A stretch of 64,000 nucleotides of DNA from Propionibacteriales bacterium (GTDB taxonomy: Bacteria; Actinomycetota; Actinomycetes; Propionibacteriales; Nocardioidaceae), in NCBI GenBank assembly GCA_026392415.1, contig JAPLCC010000053.1:62001-126000 (forward strand), given 5' to 3'. The position numbers and the translations under genes were made by a program. Positions 54,693 to 64,000 of this stretch are shown in pieces. Each line of letters opens with the position of its first letter. Position 1 is the stretch's first letter. A model generated the notes under the pieces. It was given only the letters and a program-made list of their open reading frames with translations, was not told the origin of the DNA and did not search any database.

Positions 54693-55556
54693 TCAGCGTG
54701 CGCGGGTCAATCTGGGAGCGGGTTGACATCGCGGACAGAAATACGAGGACCGGTTCATGAAGGCCACGCGACGGATCGCCTGACCGCACCGGTCGCACGG
54801 CTCGTCCTCGCGCCCGTAGGCATGGAGCGAGCGATCGAAGTAGCCCGACTCGCCGTTCACGTTCACGTAGAGCGCGTCGAAGGACGTGCCGCCCTGGGCG
54901 AGCGCAGCCCCCATCACCTCGCGGGCATGGCGCAGAAGCTCCACGGCCTGTTTGCGCGTGAGTCGCTCCCCCGGCCGTTCGCCGTGCAGGCCCGCGCGCC
55001 ACAGCGCCTCGTCGGCATAGATGTTGCCGACGCCGGAGATCAGGCCCTGGTCGAGCAGCAGGCGCTTGACGCCGGAGGTGCGCTTGCGAAGCCGGGCGAT
55101 GAACAGCTCGTCGTCGAACTCGGGGTCCATCGGGTCGCGCGCGATGTGCGCGATCTCCGGTGGCAGCTCGGCCCCTCCGAGAGAGACCGACAGGCCACCG
55201 AACATCCGCTGGTCGACGAACCGGAGCTGGCGTCCCTCGGCTGCGCCGTCGAGCAGGAATCGCACGCGCAGGTGGCGCTCAGCGGGCACCTCGGCCGGCT
55301 GGACCAGCATCTGGCCGCTCATTCCGAGGTGGCCGAGGATCGCGTCTCCGTTGTCCAGGGGGAGCCAGAGGTACTTGCCCCGCCGACGGGCGCCGTCGAT
55401 GCGGCGGCCGGTCAGTGCTGCGACAAAGCCCGAGGCGCCGCCGGGGTGGCGGCGGACGGGACGGTCGTGGAGGACCTCGATCGCGGTGATCGTCGCGCCG
55501 ACGACGTGGCGCTCGAGACCCGCACGGACGACCTCGACCTCGGGAAGTTCGGGCAC
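54693..55556 (-). CDS. mutM: Formamidopyrimidine-DNA glycosylase
   Basis: A 287-residue base-excision enzyme removing 8-oxoguanine. Processed P2-E3 (P-E-L-P-E-V-E) are the catalytic residues. The helix-two-turn-helix ([11 protein letters not shown]) and the C-terminal zinc finger (C-D-R-C...C-P-R-C) are complete. GTG 55556 is required to place the catalytic proline. It lies 19 bases from rnc. Confidence 0.97.
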   Translation of the reverse strand: MPELPEVEVVRAGLERHVVGATITAIEVLHDRPVRRHPGGASGFVAALTGRRIDGARRRGKYLWLPLDNGDAILGHLGMSGQMLVQPAEVPAERHLRVRFLLDGAAEGRQLRFVDQRMFGGLSVSLGGAELPPEIAHIARDPMDPEFDDELFIARLRKRTSGVKRLLLDQGLISGVGNIYADEALWRAGLHGERPGERLTRKQAVELLRHAREVMGAALAQGGTSFDALYVNVNGESGYFDRSLHAYGREDEPCDRCGQAIRRVAFMNRSSYFCPRCQPAPRLTRAR

Positions 55557-55575
55557 GGCGAGAGGCGGTGGAAGC

Positions 55576-56367
55576 TCAGCTGCCGGCCGCGAGCGGGCGG
55601 CCGTGGGCGTCGAGGCCGAGGTCGGCGGCGATCTCGCCGTACGCCGTCTCCGCGGCACCCTGCTCGGCTTCCTTCTTCGAGCGTCCGGTGCCGTTGCCGT
55701 ACAGCCGGTCGCCCACACGCACCTGGGCGGTGAAGGTCTTCAGGTGGTCCGGCCCGTCGTCCTCGATGACGTACTCCGGCACACCGAGAGTCTGCTCGGC
55801 AGCGAGCTCCTGCAGCGACGTCTTCCAGTCGAGACCCGCACCGAGGGCCGAAGCAGCCTCGATGAGCGGGTCGAACAGTCGGTGCACGACCTCGGAGGAG
55901 GTGGTGATGCCGCCGCCGCTGAGGTGGATGGCGCCGATGACCGCTTCGACGGTGTCGGACAGGATCGAGGCCTTGTCGCGACCGCCGGTGGCTTCCTCGC
56001 CGCGGCCCAGCTTGATGTGGGCACCGAGGCCCAGGTCGCGGGCGACCCCGGCCAGCGCACGGGCGTTGACGACCGCCGCGCGGAGCTTGGCGAGCCGGCC
56101 CTCGGAGAGGTCCGGGTGGATCAGGTACAGCGTTTCGGTGACGACGACGCCGAGCACCGAGTCACCGAGGAACTCCAGCCGTTCGTTGGTCGGAAGACCA
56201 CCGTTCTCGTAGGCGTAGGAGCGATGCGTCAGAGCGCGGTCGAGCAGCTCGGGGTCCAGCGTGGGGTCCCCGAGCGCTCGACGCAGCTCGACGTAGTCGG
56301 TGATGCTGAAGGCCTCAGAGGACCTGGCGACGGGCGCCGCGCGCGCCGTACTGGCCGCACGTGCCAC
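55576..56367 (-). CDS. rnc: Ribonuclease III
   Basis: A double-strand-specific RNase of about 263 residues. [14 protein letters not shown] is the catalytic signature, and [16 protein letters not shown] is the second metal site. The C-terminal dsRNA-binding domain ends with [12 protein letters not shown]. There is no ATG near the domain start. GTG 56367 (or 56373) inside rpmF is the most likely start, giving about 50 bases of overlap. Confidence 0.93.
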   Translation of the reverse strand: MARAASTARAAPVARSSEAFSITDYVELRRALGDPTLDPELLDRALTHRSYAYENGGLPTNERLEFLGDSVLGVVVTETLYLIHPDLSEGRLAKLRAAVVNARALAGVARDLGLGAHIKLGRGEEATGGRDKASILSDTVEAVIGAIHLSGGGITTSSEVVHRLFDPLIEAASALGAGLDWKTSLQELAAEQTLGVPEYVIEDDGPDHLKTFTAQVRVGDRLYGNGTGRSKKEAEQGAAETAYGEIAADLGLDAHGRPLAAGS

Positions 56368-56500
56368 AGGCACGGTGCGGGAGGTGCTTGGCACCGCACG
56401 CCGGGTTGGCACAGGTGACCAGCACCGGGGCGACGGCCTTCCACGCAGAACGACGGTGCCGCGTGTTGCTGCGCGACATCTTCCGCTTCGGAACAGCCAT
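56315..56500 (-). CDS. rpmF: 50S ribosomal protein L32
   Basis: A 61-residue protein: [17 protein letters not shown] with a C-x4-C and C-x2-C zinc ribbon (C-A-N-P-A-C, C-G-T-C). It lies between DUF177 and rnc as in nearly all bacteria. It retains the cysteines, unlike zinc-independent paralogues. Confidence 0.97.
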   Translation of the reverse strand: MAVPKRKMSRSNTRHRRSAWKAVAPVLVTCANPACGAKHLPHRACGTCGQYGARGARRQVL

Positions 56501-56534
56501 GTCTTCTCCTTGAGTCGTGACGCTCGGTTGAGCG

Positions 56535-57098
56535 TTAGTCCGTGGGGTCCTGCTCGAGCTCGGTCAGTGCTGCCCAGCGGGGGTCGATCGCAGCCTCGTG
56601 CATGTGATCCGGGTCGTCCGCCAGCCGTGCGCCACATTCGACACACAACCCCGGACAGTCGTCCTCACACAGCGGCTGGAACGGCAGTGCAAGCACCACC
56701 GCGTCCCGCAGCAGCGGCTCCAGGTCGACCAGGTCGTCCCGCAGCATGCTGACCTCGTCGTCCTCTTCCGCGTCTGCGGAATCCCGGATGTCGTCGTAGA
56801 CGAACAGTTCCTGGAAACTCACCACGAGGTCGTCGTGGATCGGTTCCAGGCACCGCGCACACTCACCGTCCAGCCCGGCTTGCGCCGTACCGGTGATGAG
56901 CACACCTTCCATGACCGCTTCCATGCGCAGGTCGAGTTCGACCGGCGCGCCTTCGGGTACGGCAAGGACTTCGATGCCCAGATCTGCCGGAGCCGGAACT
57001 GTCAGTGTCACTTCACGCTGGGACCCCGGGCGGCGGCCGAGCTCGCGTGTATCGAGCACGAGCGGCGCTCTCGGGTCCAGGTCGTTCAGGTGAATCAC
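56535..57098 (-). CDS. DUF177/YceD family protein
   Basis: A 187-residue protein upstream of rpmF, probably involved in 23S rRNA maturation as inferred for the family. The middle has C-A-R-C-L-E-P-I and [10 protein letters not shown]. The end holds the [14 protein letters not shown] cysteine cluster. GTG 57098 is chosen (V-I-H-L-N-D-L-D-P); a TTG at 57116 is the alternative. Confidence 0.9.
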   Translation of the reverse strand: MIHLNDLDPRAPLVLDTRELGRRPGSQREVTLTVPAPADLGIEVLAVPEGAPVELDLRMEAVMEGVLITGTAQAGLDGECARCLEPIHDDLVVSFQELFVYDDIRDSADAEEDDEVSMLRDDLVDLEPLLRDAVVLALPFQPLCEDDCPGLCVECGARLADDPDHMHEAAIDPRWAALTELEQDPTD

Positions 57099-57171
57099 TT
57101 CCAGGTCCGGGCACAACAGATCGGATCAATCCTAGGGTCAGCGCTCTGACCGGGCAAAACGCGGTCGACCC

Positions 57172-57663
57172 TCACTGCTGGCCCGACCGCTCGGCGAGGC
57201 GCGCGACGAGGCGCGCGTGCACCGCGGGCGGCACCAGTCCCGACACGTCTCCCCCCAGGGAGGCGACCTCCTTGACGAGGCTGGAGGACACGTAGCCGAG
57301 CGAGGCCGTGGTCGGGACGAACACCGTCTCCACTCCGGTCAGGTGGGCGTTCATCTGCGCCATCGGAAGCTCGTACTCGTAGTCGTTGCCGCCGCGCAGA
57401 CCCTTCACGATCGCCTGCACCTCCCGCTCGCGGCAGAAGTCCACGATCAGGCCGGTGAAGCCCATCACCGTGACGTTGGGGAGGTCGGCACACGCCTCGC
57501 GCAGCATCTCGAGGCGCTCGTCGGGGTCGAAGAGGCGCGACTTCGAGAAGTTCGTGCCGGTGGCCACGATCAGTTCGTCGAACAGCGCAGCCGCCCGCCG
57601 GAAGATGTCGACGTGGCCGTTGGTGACCGGGTCGAAGGAGCCGGGGCACACCGCGCGGGTCAT
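57172..57663 (-). CDS. coaD: Phosphopantetheine adenylyltransferase
   Basis: A 163-residue enzyme for the fourth step of coenzyme A synthesis. [13 protein letters not shown] is the nucleotidyltransferase motif. R-G-G-N-D-Y-E-Y-E and Y-V-S-S-S-L-V-K-E complete the site. The ATG overlaps the rsmD stop by 4 bases. Confidence 0.97.
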   Translation of the reverse strand: MTRAVCPGSFDPVTNGHVDIFRRAAALFDELIVATGTNFSKSRLFDPDERLEMLREACADLPNVTVMGFTGLIVDFCREREVQAIVKGLRGGNDYEYELPMAQMNAHLTGVETVFVPTTASLGYVSSSLVKEVASLGGDVSGLVPPAVHARLVARLAERSGQQ

Positions 57664-58247
57664 GGGGCGAGGCTATCGGTCGCCTCAGCCAGCCAGAGGA
57701 CGGTCTCGCCGTACTTCTTCTGGCGACGCTTGCCGGGCCTCGGCTCCAATCCGGTGGGCCACGTCGGCTCGGGACTGCGGCGCGAGCGCTCGATGACCAC
57801 CAGGGCACCCTCGGCCAACCACCCCTGCTCGCCCAGGAGCGCGAGGTCACGCGCGAGATCGTCCTCGTCGAGCGGGTAGGGCGGGTCGGAGAAGACCACG
57901 TCGAACGGCGCCGCCGGTCGCTCGGACAGCACCGTCGTCACCGAGCGGGCGACCACGTCAGCTGCGTCACATCCGATGCTGCGGGCGTTGGCGCGGATCA
58001 GGTCGGCCGTCCGACGGTCCGACTCGACCAGGGTGATGTGGGCGGCACCGCGGGACCAGGCCTCGAGCCCGATCGCGCCGGAGCCGGCGTACAGGTCGAG
58101 GAACCGGAGCTCCTGCAGCGAGCCCGCCCAGGCGTCGATCGCGGAGAACAGCGCTTCGCGCACCCGGTCGCTGGTCGGGCGGGTCTGGTCGCCCCTGGGT
58201 GTCTGGAGGCGGCGCCCACCGGCCACGCCGGAGATGATGCGGGTCAT
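57660..58247 (-). CDS. rsmD: 16S rRNA (guanine966-N2)-methyltransferase RsmD
   Basis: A 195-residue SAM-dependent enzyme. [39 protein letters not shown] and the catalytic D-P-P-Y are all present. ATG 58247 is chosen as the family start. It lies 7 bases after recG and overlaps coaD. Confidence 0.96.
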   Translation of the reverse strand: MTRIISGVAGGRRLQTPRGDQTRPTSDRVREALFSAIDAWAGSLQELRFLDLYAGSGAIGLEAWSRGAAHITLVESDRRTADLIRANARSIGCDAADVVARSVTTVLSERPAAPFDVVFSDPPYPLDEDDLARDLALLGEQGWLAEGALVVIERSRRSPEPTWPTGLEPRPGKRRQKKYGETVLWLAEATDSLAP

Positions 58248-58254
58248 CGGAGCA

Positions 58255-60510
58255 TCACGACCTGTCCACGAAGTCGGCCTGCTGTGACCGCTCCAGATCG
58301 AGTACGGCGGCCGCCAGGTCCGCCGCGTGGGCGAGGTCCGGGTCCTGGTCGAGCAGACCCTCGGCGGCGGCCCGTGCAGCGACGATGGTGTCCTCGTCGC
58401 GCAGCACGCGGAGGTTCTCGAGGCTGGAGCGACGACCGGCCTGCGAGGCGCCGAGCACGTCGCCCTCGCGCCGTTGTTCGAGGTCGTAGCGGCTGAGCAG
58501 GAACCCGTCGGTCGTGGAGGCGACAGCGTCCAGGCGATCGCGGGCGGGGGTGCCGATCTCGCCATGGCTCACCAGCAGACAGAGTCCGGGGAAGCCACCC
58601 CGGCCGACGCGCCCGCGCAGCTGGTGGAGCTGGGAGATGCCGAACCGGTCGGCATCGAGGATCACCATGGCCGTCGCATTGGCGACGTCGACACCGACCT
58701 CGATCACTGTCGTCGAGACCAGCACGTCGAGCTCGCCGGCGGCGAAGGCCCGCATGGTGGCGTCCTTCTCGTCGCTGGCCAGGCGCCCGTGGAGGCGGCC
58801 GAGCTTCAGTCCGGCGAGGGGACCGTCGGCCAGTGCCGCCACGACCTCCTCGACCGCTGCTGCACTCGGCGGTGGCGCGACCACCACCTCGTCGTCCTCC
58901 CCCGCCACGTCGACGGCGTCGACCTGGCCGGCCTCTGCCTCGTCGCCGGAGATCCGCGGGCACACGACATAGACCTGATGGCCCTTCTCGACCTCCTCGC
59001 GCACCCGCGCCCAGACCCGGTCCATCCACCCCGGCTGCTCGGCCAACGGCACGACGTTGGTCTGGATGGGGGCACGCCCGGCGGGCAGCTCGGTCAGCGT
59101 GGACGACTCGAGGTCGCCGAACACGGTCATCGCGACGGTGCGCGGGATCGGGGTCGCGGTCATGACCAGCAGGTGTGGCGGGTTGATGGCCTTGTCGGTG
59201 AGGGCGGCGCGCTGCTCGACACCGAAGCGGTGCTGCTCGTCGACCACGACGAGGCCGAGGTCGGCGAAGAAGACGTTGTCCTGGAGCAGCGCATGGGTGC
59301 CGATGACGATGCCGGCCTCGCCGCTCGCGATCCGCGACAGCGGTGCCGTGCGCTGGGTCTTGTTCATCGAACCGGTGAGCAGCTCGACGTGGGTGCCGGC
59401 ACCGGATCCGAAGATCGTGCCGCCCATGGCCAGGTCGCCGAGCATGGTGACGATCGAGCGGTAGTGCTGCTGTGCGAGCACCTCGGTCGGGGCGAGCAAC
59501 GCCGCCTGGCCGCCGGAGTCGACCACGCGCAGCATCGCCCGCAGGGCCACCAGCGTCTTTCCGGAGCCGACCTCGCCCTGGAGCAGACGATTCATCGGGT
59601 GCGCCTCGGCGAGGTCCCGGTCGATCTGGGCACCGACCTCGACCTGCCCGCCGGTGAGCTCAAAGGGGAGCCGGCTGTCGAAGTCGCCCAGCAGGGCGCC
59701 GTCACCGCCCGCGCGGACGGTCGCCCCGAGCGCCCGCGTCGCGCGACGTCTGCGGCCGAGCACCAACTGGGTGACCAGGGCCTCTTCGAAACGGAAGCGG
59801 TGGTGGGCACGCACGACCTGCTCGCGGTCCTCCGGCTGGTGGACCCAGTCGTAGGCGTCCTGAACGTCGATGACGTCGTACTCGTCGCGAATGGGGACCG
59901 GGATGACATCGACGATCTCCTCGACCACGGACCGAGCGAACTTCACGGCGCGGGCGACGTCCCAGGACTCCAGACCCTTGGTGAGCGGGTAGATCGGATA
60001 GAAGGCGCCGACGTCGAGGACGTCCTCGGCCAGGGCACCGTCCTCGCCCTCGGCACCGTCGCCGAGCCCGAAGATGGTCAGTTGCGGGTTGACGAGCTGC
60101 CACTGGTCGCGGAACCGGTCGGCCTTGCCCAGGAAGATGCCCCGGTTGCCGACCGCCACCCGCTTGGCATGCCAGGCCGCCGTGCCGGCATGGCGAGCGA
60201 AGAACGTCATCTTGAGGCTCGGTCCGTCAGTGCGGAGCAGCGCCTCGACCCGCGCAGCCGGACGGCCCGTGCGACGGTCGGTGTAGGTCACTGTGCGGCA
60301 GTCGGTGATCTCGCCGACCACGCAGAGCATCTGGCCGACGCGGAGGTCCTCGACCTTCGTCAGCGAGCCCGTCTCGAGATAGCGCCGCGGGAAGTGCCGC
60401 AGCAGGTCACCCACGGTGTGCAGGCCCAGGCCGTCACTGAATTTCTTGCGCTTGGCCGGGGTCGCCGCGCCGAGCACGGTCGTCAGCGACGAGTCGAAGG
60501 TGATCGCCAT
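58255..60510 (-). CDS. recG: ATP-dependent DNA helicase RecG
   Basis: A 751-residue branch-migration helicase for stalled forks. The N-terminal wedge has D-L-L-R-H-F-P-R-R-Y. The helicase core has Walker A G-E-V-G-S-G-K-T, D-E-Q-H-R-F-G, M-T-A-T-P-I-P-R-T and Q-L-R-G-R-V-G-R-G. It starts 4 bases after the DAK2 gene stop. Confidence 0.97.
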   Translation of the reverse strand: MAITFDSSLTTVLGAATPAKRKKFSDGLGLHTVGDLLRHFPRRYLETGSLTKVEDLRVGQMLCVVGEITDCRTVTYTDRRTGRPAARVEALLRTDGPSLKMTFFARHAGTAAWHAKRVAVGNRGIFLGKADRFRDQWQLVNPQLTIFGLGDGAEGEDGALAEDVLDVGAFYPIYPLTKGLESWDVARAVKFARSVVEEIVDVIPVPIRDEYDVIDVQDAYDWVHQPEDREQVVRAHHRFRFEEALVTQLVLGRRRRATRALGATVRAGGDGALLGDFDSRLPFELTGGQVEVGAQIDRDLAEAHPMNRLLQGEVGSGKTLVALRAMLRVVDSGGQAALLAPTEVLAQQHYRSIVTMLGDLAMGGTIFGSGAGTHVELLTGSMNKTQRTAPLSRIASGEAGIVIGTHALLQDNVFFADLGLVVVDEQHRFGVEQRAALTDKAINPPHLLVMTATPIPRTVAMTVFGDLESSTLTELPAGRAPIQTNVVPLAEQPGWMDRVWARVREEVEKGHQVYVVCPRISGDEAEAGQVDAVDVAGEDDEVVVAPPPSAAAVEEVVAALADGPLAGLKLGRLHGRLASDEKDATMRAFAAGELDVLVSTTVIEVGVDVANATAMVILDADRFGISQLHQLRGRVGRGGFPGLCLLVSHGEIGTPARDRLDAVASTTDGFLLSRYDLEQRREGDVLGASQAGRRSSLENLRVLRDEDTIVAARAAAEGLLDQDPDLAHAADLAAAVLDLERSQQADFVDRS

Positions 60511-60514
60511 CGGG

Positions 60515-62200
60515 TCACTCGACGGACATCAGGAGCGGATACCGCTCCTGACCGCCGTCGTAGACGACGACGTCGACACCGGGATGGATCTCCTCGACCC
60601 ACGCACGTGCGCGGTCGACGAGCCCGTCGCTGTCCTCGCCGCTCACGATCGTCACCAGCTCACCACCGGCGGCGAGGAGGCGTTCGAGGACCTGGATCGC
60701 GACGTCGCCGAGGTCGGCGCCCACGACCGCGAAGTCACCGGCGACCACGCCCAGTGCGTCACCCGCCTCACACGGCCCACCGGTGGTGATGGCCTGTTTG
60801 GCGGCGACCGTGACTGCGCCGTGGCGCACGTGGCGAGCCGTCGCAGTCATCTCGGTGACGTCCTGGTCGAACGCGCGTCCGGGCTCGTGGACGGCGACCG
60901 CCGCGAGGCCCTGCACCTGTGTGTGGGTCGGGATGACCGAGACCCGCAGGCCGCGGGCGCCGTGGTCGGCCTCGGCCGTGCTGGCGGCAGCCAGGGCGGC
61001 CCGGACCGTCGGCTCGTCGTTCGGGAGTACGACGACCTCCCGGGCCCCGCTGCCGGTGATCGCGTCGAGCAGCTCGCCGGTCGACGGGCGGCGCGTCGGG
61101 CTGCCGAGCACCACCACGGCCCCCGCCTCCGCGAAGAGCTCGCCCAGACCGGGGCCGGCCGCGACCGCGACGACGCAGCGCCCCGAAAGGGGGGCGACCG
61201 TCGCGCCCGGCTCGCCCAGAGCCGCGATCTGCTCGGCGAAATGAGTCACCCGGATCCGGTGCGGACGGCCGACCTCGAGACCGGCCTCGATCGCGGCACC
61301 GACGTCATCGGTGTGCACGTGGACGTTCCAGAGTCCGTCTCCCCCGACCACGACGACGGAGTCGCCGAGCCCGCCGAGGCGGACCCGCAGGTCGCCGGCG
61401 GCTGGATCAGGCGCGTCGATCAGGTACATCACTTCGTACGCCGGGCCGTCCTCACTGAGGTCGTCGTCCGCCGGAACCAGCGGCACCGGGATGGCGTGGC
61501 TGCCGAGCGGTGCCGTGACCGGGATCGGCCGGTGACCCGTGATGACGGTCTCTGCGGAGTCGAGGATGACCGAGAGGCCGCGGCCACCGGCGTCGACGAC
61601 ACCGGCCATGGCCAGCACCTCGAGCTGCTCGGGCGTGTGGCCGAGGGCCTCGCGCGCCGCAGCAGCCGCCTCCGTCAGCACGTCACCGCTGCGCGCACCG
61701 GGCTCGGCCACACGGCGTACGGCAGCCTCGGAGGCAGCACGGAGGACGGTGAGCATGGTGCCCTCGACGGGCTCACCCACGGCCGCATAGCTCGCCGCGG
61801 TGGCCTGCACGAGAGCGTCGGCGATCACCTGGGCGTTGGGTTCGGTGGCGTCGGCGGCGCCGATCCGGCGGGCGACCGCACCGAGCATCTCGCTGAGGAT
61901 CACCCCGGAGTTGCCGCGGGCACCCAGCAGCGCGCCGCGGGCGAACGCCACGAGCGGCAGCGGCGGTTCGTCCGACGTGTCGGTGAGCGCAGCCTTGAGC
62001 GCGTCGCGGGCCGCGACGACGGTGAGGTACATGTTCGTGCCGGTGTCACCGTCCGGGACCGGGAAGACATTGAGGGCGTCGATCTCCTCGCGGGCCTGCG
62101 CCAACGCGTCCACGGCGATGTCGACGAAGCGCACCACGGTGTCGAGCGAGATGCTCGTTCCGGGCTTGCCGGCCGTCTCGTGTCCCGTCCCCTCGTCCAT
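60515..62200 (-). CDS. DAK2-domain kinase (DhaL/FakA-like)
   Basis: A 561-residue protein. The DAK2 domain (about 20-215) has N-V-F-P-V-P-D-G-D-T-G-T-N-M with metal-binding aspartates and A-L-L-G-A-R-G-N-S-G-V-I-L-S. A C-terminal DegV/FakB-like region follows. Firmicute relatives phosphorylate fatty acids. Here the substrate is an inference. The operon with recG is conserved across actinobacteria. Confidence 0.9.
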   Translation of the reverse strand: MDEGTGHETAGKPGTSISLDTVVRFVDIAVDALAQAREEIDALNVFPVPDGDTGTNMYLTVVAARDALKAALTDTSDEPPLPLVAFARGALLGARGNSGVILSEMLGAVARRIGAADATEPNAQVIADALVQATAASYAAVGEPVEGTMLTVLRAASEAAVRRVAEPGARSGDVLTEAAAAAREALGHTPEQLEVLAMAGVVDAGGRGLSVILDSAETVITGHRPIPVTAPLGSHAIPVPLVPADDDLSEDGPAYEVMYLIDAPDPAAGDLRVRLGGLGDSVVVVGGDGLWNVHVHTDDVGAAIEAGLEVGRPHRIRVTHFAEQIAALGEPGATVAPLSGRCVVAVAAGPGLGELFAEAGAVVVLGSPTRRPSTGELLDAITGSGAREVVVLPNDEPTVRAALAAASTAEADHGARGLRVSVIPTHTQVQGLAAVAVHEPGRAFDQDVTEMTATARHVRHGAVTVAAKQAITTGGPCEAGDALGVVAGDFAVVGADLGDVAIQVLERLLAAGGELVTIVSGEDSDGLVDRARAWVEEIHPGVDVVVYDGGQERYPLLMSVE

Positions 62201-62344
62201 CGGGGGTCAGACTAGAGGAAGGGAGGGACTGCCTGACGATTTCGGCTCGCGGCCGCCTGTCGGCTATTCTCTTCCGGTTGTCTGGAGTGCGTTGCGCGCC
62301 CGGTCGACACCAGACTTTGAACCGCAATCCTCAGGAGTTCACCC

Positions 62345-62530
62345 ATGGCCGCCGTGTGCGACATCTGCGACAAGAAGCCGTCCTTCGGCAACAACCGGCC
62401 TTGGTCGCGCAAGATCACCAAGCGCCGCTTCGACCCGAACATCCAGCGCGTCCGCGCGACGGTCAACGGCACCCCCAAGCGCCTCAACGTGTGCACGGGC
62501 TGCCTCAAGGCCGGCAAGGTCTCCCGCTGA
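62345..62530 (+). CDS. rpmB: 50S ribosomal protein L28
   Basis: A 61-residue protein with two zinc-type C-x2-C pairs (C-D-I-C, C-T-G-C) and N-N-R-P-W-S-R-K-I-T-K-R-R-F. AGGAG lies 8 bases before the ATG. It is divergent from the DAK2 gene. The 144-base promoter interval contains TATTCT (62265-62270) as a possible -10 box. Confidence 0.97.
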   Translation: MAAVCDICDKKPSFGNNRPWSRKITKRRFDPNIQRVRATVNGTPKRLNVCTGCLKAGKVSR

Positions 62531-62551
62531 CCTGCTGTTCCCAGCTTTCGT

Positions 62552-62585
62552 CGAAGGCCGTCACCCTCACCGGTGGCGGCCTTCG
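62552..62585 (+). terminator. Hairpin between the convergent rpmB and thiL genes
   Basis: CGAAGGCCGTCACC (62552-62565) pairs with 62572-62585, the single imperfect pair being U-G on plus-strand RNA. It probably ends rpmB transcripts and may also act on thiL. Few Ts follow. Confidence 0.65.
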
Positions 62586-62604
62586 GCCATTTCCACCGAA
62601 ACGG

Positions 62605-63585
62605 TCAGAAGTGTGACCAGCCGGTCGGGCCGTCGTAGACCTCGCCGTCGACGGTGACGCTCGACTGACCGCCCGCGGCCAGCGCCCGGACCGAACCGAT
62701 CCGGGTCCAGCCGTCGGGAAGCGGGACATCTGCCGGGAACGTCGCGAGCAGGGCGTGGTCATCTCCCCCGCCGAGGATGAACTGCAGCGGGTCCGCGCCC
62801 AGGGCGGCGCCGACCGCGACGAGCGGTTCGGGGACCTCGAACGCCCCGGTCTCGATGTCGAGGCTCACCCCCGACCCGGCGGCCAGGTGCCCGGCCTCGG
62901 CCAGGAGTCCGTCGGAGATGTCGATCATCGACGTCGCGCCGGCGTCAGCAGCCGTCGGGCCTGCGTCGTACGGCGGCGCAGGGCGCCGGTAGGACTCCAC
63001 CAGCACCCGGGGTGACCGGAAGCCCCTGCCCAGCACGGCCAGCCCGCCGGCGGCCCAGCCCTGGCGCCCGCAGATCGCGACAACGTCACCGGGCGTCGCC
63101 CCCGAGCGCAGCACCGGGGAGATCGTGCAGGCGCCGATCGCGGTGACCGAGATGACGATCTGGTCGGCGCGGCTCACGTCGCCGCCGACCAGTCCGGCCC
63201 CGACGAGGGCGCACTCCTCGGCGAAGCCGCGGGTGAAGTCGAGTGCCCAGGCGGCCGGCAGGTCCGCCGGGGCGGCAAGGCCCACGGTCAACCACTGCGC
63301 GCGACCGCCCATGGCGTTGATGTCGGAGAGGTTCTGGGCGGCGGCGCGGTGCCCAACGTCGAGGGCCTCGGCCCAGTCGCGGCGGAAGTGGCGCCCCTCG
63401 ACCATCACGTCGGTCGAGACCACGACGTGACCCTTGCGCACCCGCAGGACGGCGGCGTCGTCGCCCGGACCGACCAGCACGTCCTCACCCGGAGCAGTGC
63501 TCGCGACGATGCCGCTGATCTGTCCGATGAGGCCGAACTCGCCGAGGTCCGAAAGCGTCGCGTCGCGGTCGATCCCCGATGTCAT
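62605..63585 (-). CDS. thiL: Thiamine-monophosphate kinase
   Basis: A 326-residue enzyme making thiamine diphosphate. V-G-P-G-D-D-A-A-V, S-T-D-V-M-V-E-G-R-H-F, L-S-D-I-N-A-M-G-G and D-I-S-D-G-L-L-A-E are the AIR-synthase-like metal and nucleotide motifs. ATG 63585 is chosen; the longer frame shadows the neighbour. Confidence 0.95.
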   Translation of the reverse strand: MTSGIDRDATLSDLGEFGLIGQISGIVASTAPGEDVLVGPGDDAAVLRVRKGHVVVSTDVMVEGRHFRRDWAEALDVGHRAAAQNLSDINAMGGRAQWLTVGLAAPADLPAAWALDFTRGFAEECALVGAGLVGGDVSRADQIVISVTAIGACTISPVLRSGATPGDVVAICGRQGWAAGGLAVLGRGFRSPRVLVESYRRPAPPYDAGPTAADAGATSMIDISDGLLAEAGHLAAGSGVSLDIETGAFEVPEPLVAVGAALGADPLQFILGGGDDHALLATFPADVPLPDGWTRIGSVRALAAGGQSSVTVDGEVYDGPTGWSHF

Positions 63586-63693
63586 GGGTCCATCCCACCA
63601 GACCGCGGAAGCGATGTGGTCGCCGGTTCTGCTGCTGCGGCGGATCGGGGTAGGTTGAGTCGTTCCACAACCCTTCGACGGGAGCGATGACCC

Positions 63694-63930
63694 ATGGTGG
63701 TTCAGGCCTACATCCTCATTCAGACCGACGTCGGCAAGGCCGCAGAGGTCGCGCGCGAGGTCGGCAATATCAAGGGCGTCACGCTGGCCGAGGACGTCAC
63801 CGGGCCCTACGACGTGATCGTGCGTGCCGAGGCCCGCAACGTCGACGAGCTGGGCAAGCTCGTCGTCTCCAAGGTGCAGAACCTCGACGGCATCACCCGC
63901 ACGCTCACCTGCCCCGTCGTCCACATCTGA
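63694..63930 (+). CDS. Stand-alone Lrp/AsnC ligand-binding (RAM) domain protein
   Basis: A 78-residue ACT-like domain: V-V-Q-A-Y-I-L-I-Q-T-D-V-G, then G-P-Y-D-V-I-V-R-A-E-A and T-R-T-L-T-C-P-V-V. There is no DNA-binding part. GGGAG lies 10 bases before the ATG. It is divergent from thiL, a common actinobacterial arrangement. It may bind an amino acid; the partner is unknown. Confidence 0.92.
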   Translation: MVVQAYILIQTDVGKAAEVAREVGNIKGVTLAEDVTGPYDVIVRAEARNVDELGKLVVSKVQNLDGITRTLTCPVVHI

Positions 63931-63933
63931 CGC

Positions 63934-64000
63934 GTGCACCTGCGTCGACGCCGGCTGGCGACCGCCCTGGTTGCCGCCAGCGTCGTCCTGACGGCCTGCG
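63934..64000 (+). CDS. Probable lipoprotein (DUF3515-like), N-terminal fragment
   Basis: The first 22 codons from GTG 63934, cut by the window end. They read V-H-L-R-R-R-R-L-A-T-A-L-V-A-A-S-V-V-L-T-A-C, a signal peptide with lipobox L-T-A-C. In related genomes a DUF3515 lipoprotein gene occupies this place beside the Lrp-like gene; that identity is inferred from position. Confidence 0.6.
   Translation, partial: MHLRRRRLATALVAASVVLTAC

Noticed and set aside
50687..54760. A 1357-codon plus-strand open frame antisense to smc
   Set aside because: It is created by high third-position GC in smc. The product is low-complexity and has no family features; smc is unambiguous.

Overview
The window is a stretch of chromosome from a high-GC actinobacterium, most like Nocardioides or another member of the Nocardioidaceae. 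The grounds are the very high GC content, frequent GTG/TTG starts, dense ATGA-type gene overlaps, and the classic actinobacterial order of housekeeping genes: mutM-rnc-rpmF-DUF177-coaD-rsmD-recG-DAK2 | rpmB | thiL, smc-ftsY, amt-glnB-glnD-ffh-...-rpsP-khpA-rimM-trmD-rplS-lepB-rnhB-DUF2469-tad genes-yraN-comM-dprA-xerC-M23-rpsB-tsf-pyrH-frr-cdsA-rlmN. No rRNA, tRNA, CRISPR array, prophage or insertion sequence was recognised. The genus call is an inference from gene content.

Left end (1-13 kb), accessory. It holds a partial TetR-like gene; a large secreted protein (352-3042) whose mature N-terminus is a strikingly ubiquitin-like domain followed by Fn3, MBG and calcium-binding repeats; an orphan hypothetical gene; a LOG-family gene remnant; a GT4 mannosyltransferase-like gene; and a Tat-exported metallophosphoesterase. 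Next come rlmN, a GGDEF diguanylate cyclase translationally coupled to a B12-binding (CarH-like) sensor, and a kynurenine pair in which the tryptophan dioxygenase gene appears frameshifted.

Middle (13-31.7 kb), the translation/cell-envelope block. cdsA-frr-pyrH is separated from tsf-rpsB by a three-gene SPFH/zinc-ribbon/small-membrane-protein module. Then come a degenerate M23 protein, xerC, dprA, comM, yraN, a TadE gene flanked by two paralogous TadG-like genes, DUF2469, rnhB, lepB and rplS.

Right-middle (31.8-50 kb). A Fic AMP-transferase-like gene and an ammonium transporter interrupt the usual trmD-rplS neighbourhood. trmD encodes a fusion to a GNAT acetyltransferase. Two unusual tandem-plus-inverted repeats sit between rimM and khpA and between an amidohydrolase gene and a NYN gene. 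A nitrogen cluster follows (amt-glnK, amt-glnB-glnD). All three amt genes in the window have a sequence matching the GlnR operator upstream, so together they look like one nitrogen-starvation regulon with PII and its modifying enzyme.

Right end (50-64 kb) is nearly all conserved core: smc, mutM, rnc, rpmF, coaD, rsmD, recG, a DAK2 kinase, rpmB, thiL, a stand-alone Lrp ligand-binding domain and the start of a lipoprotein gene. The most unusual items are the secreted ubiquitin-like protein, the two palindromic tandem repeats, the B12/c-di-GMP pair and the three-promoter GlnR pattern.
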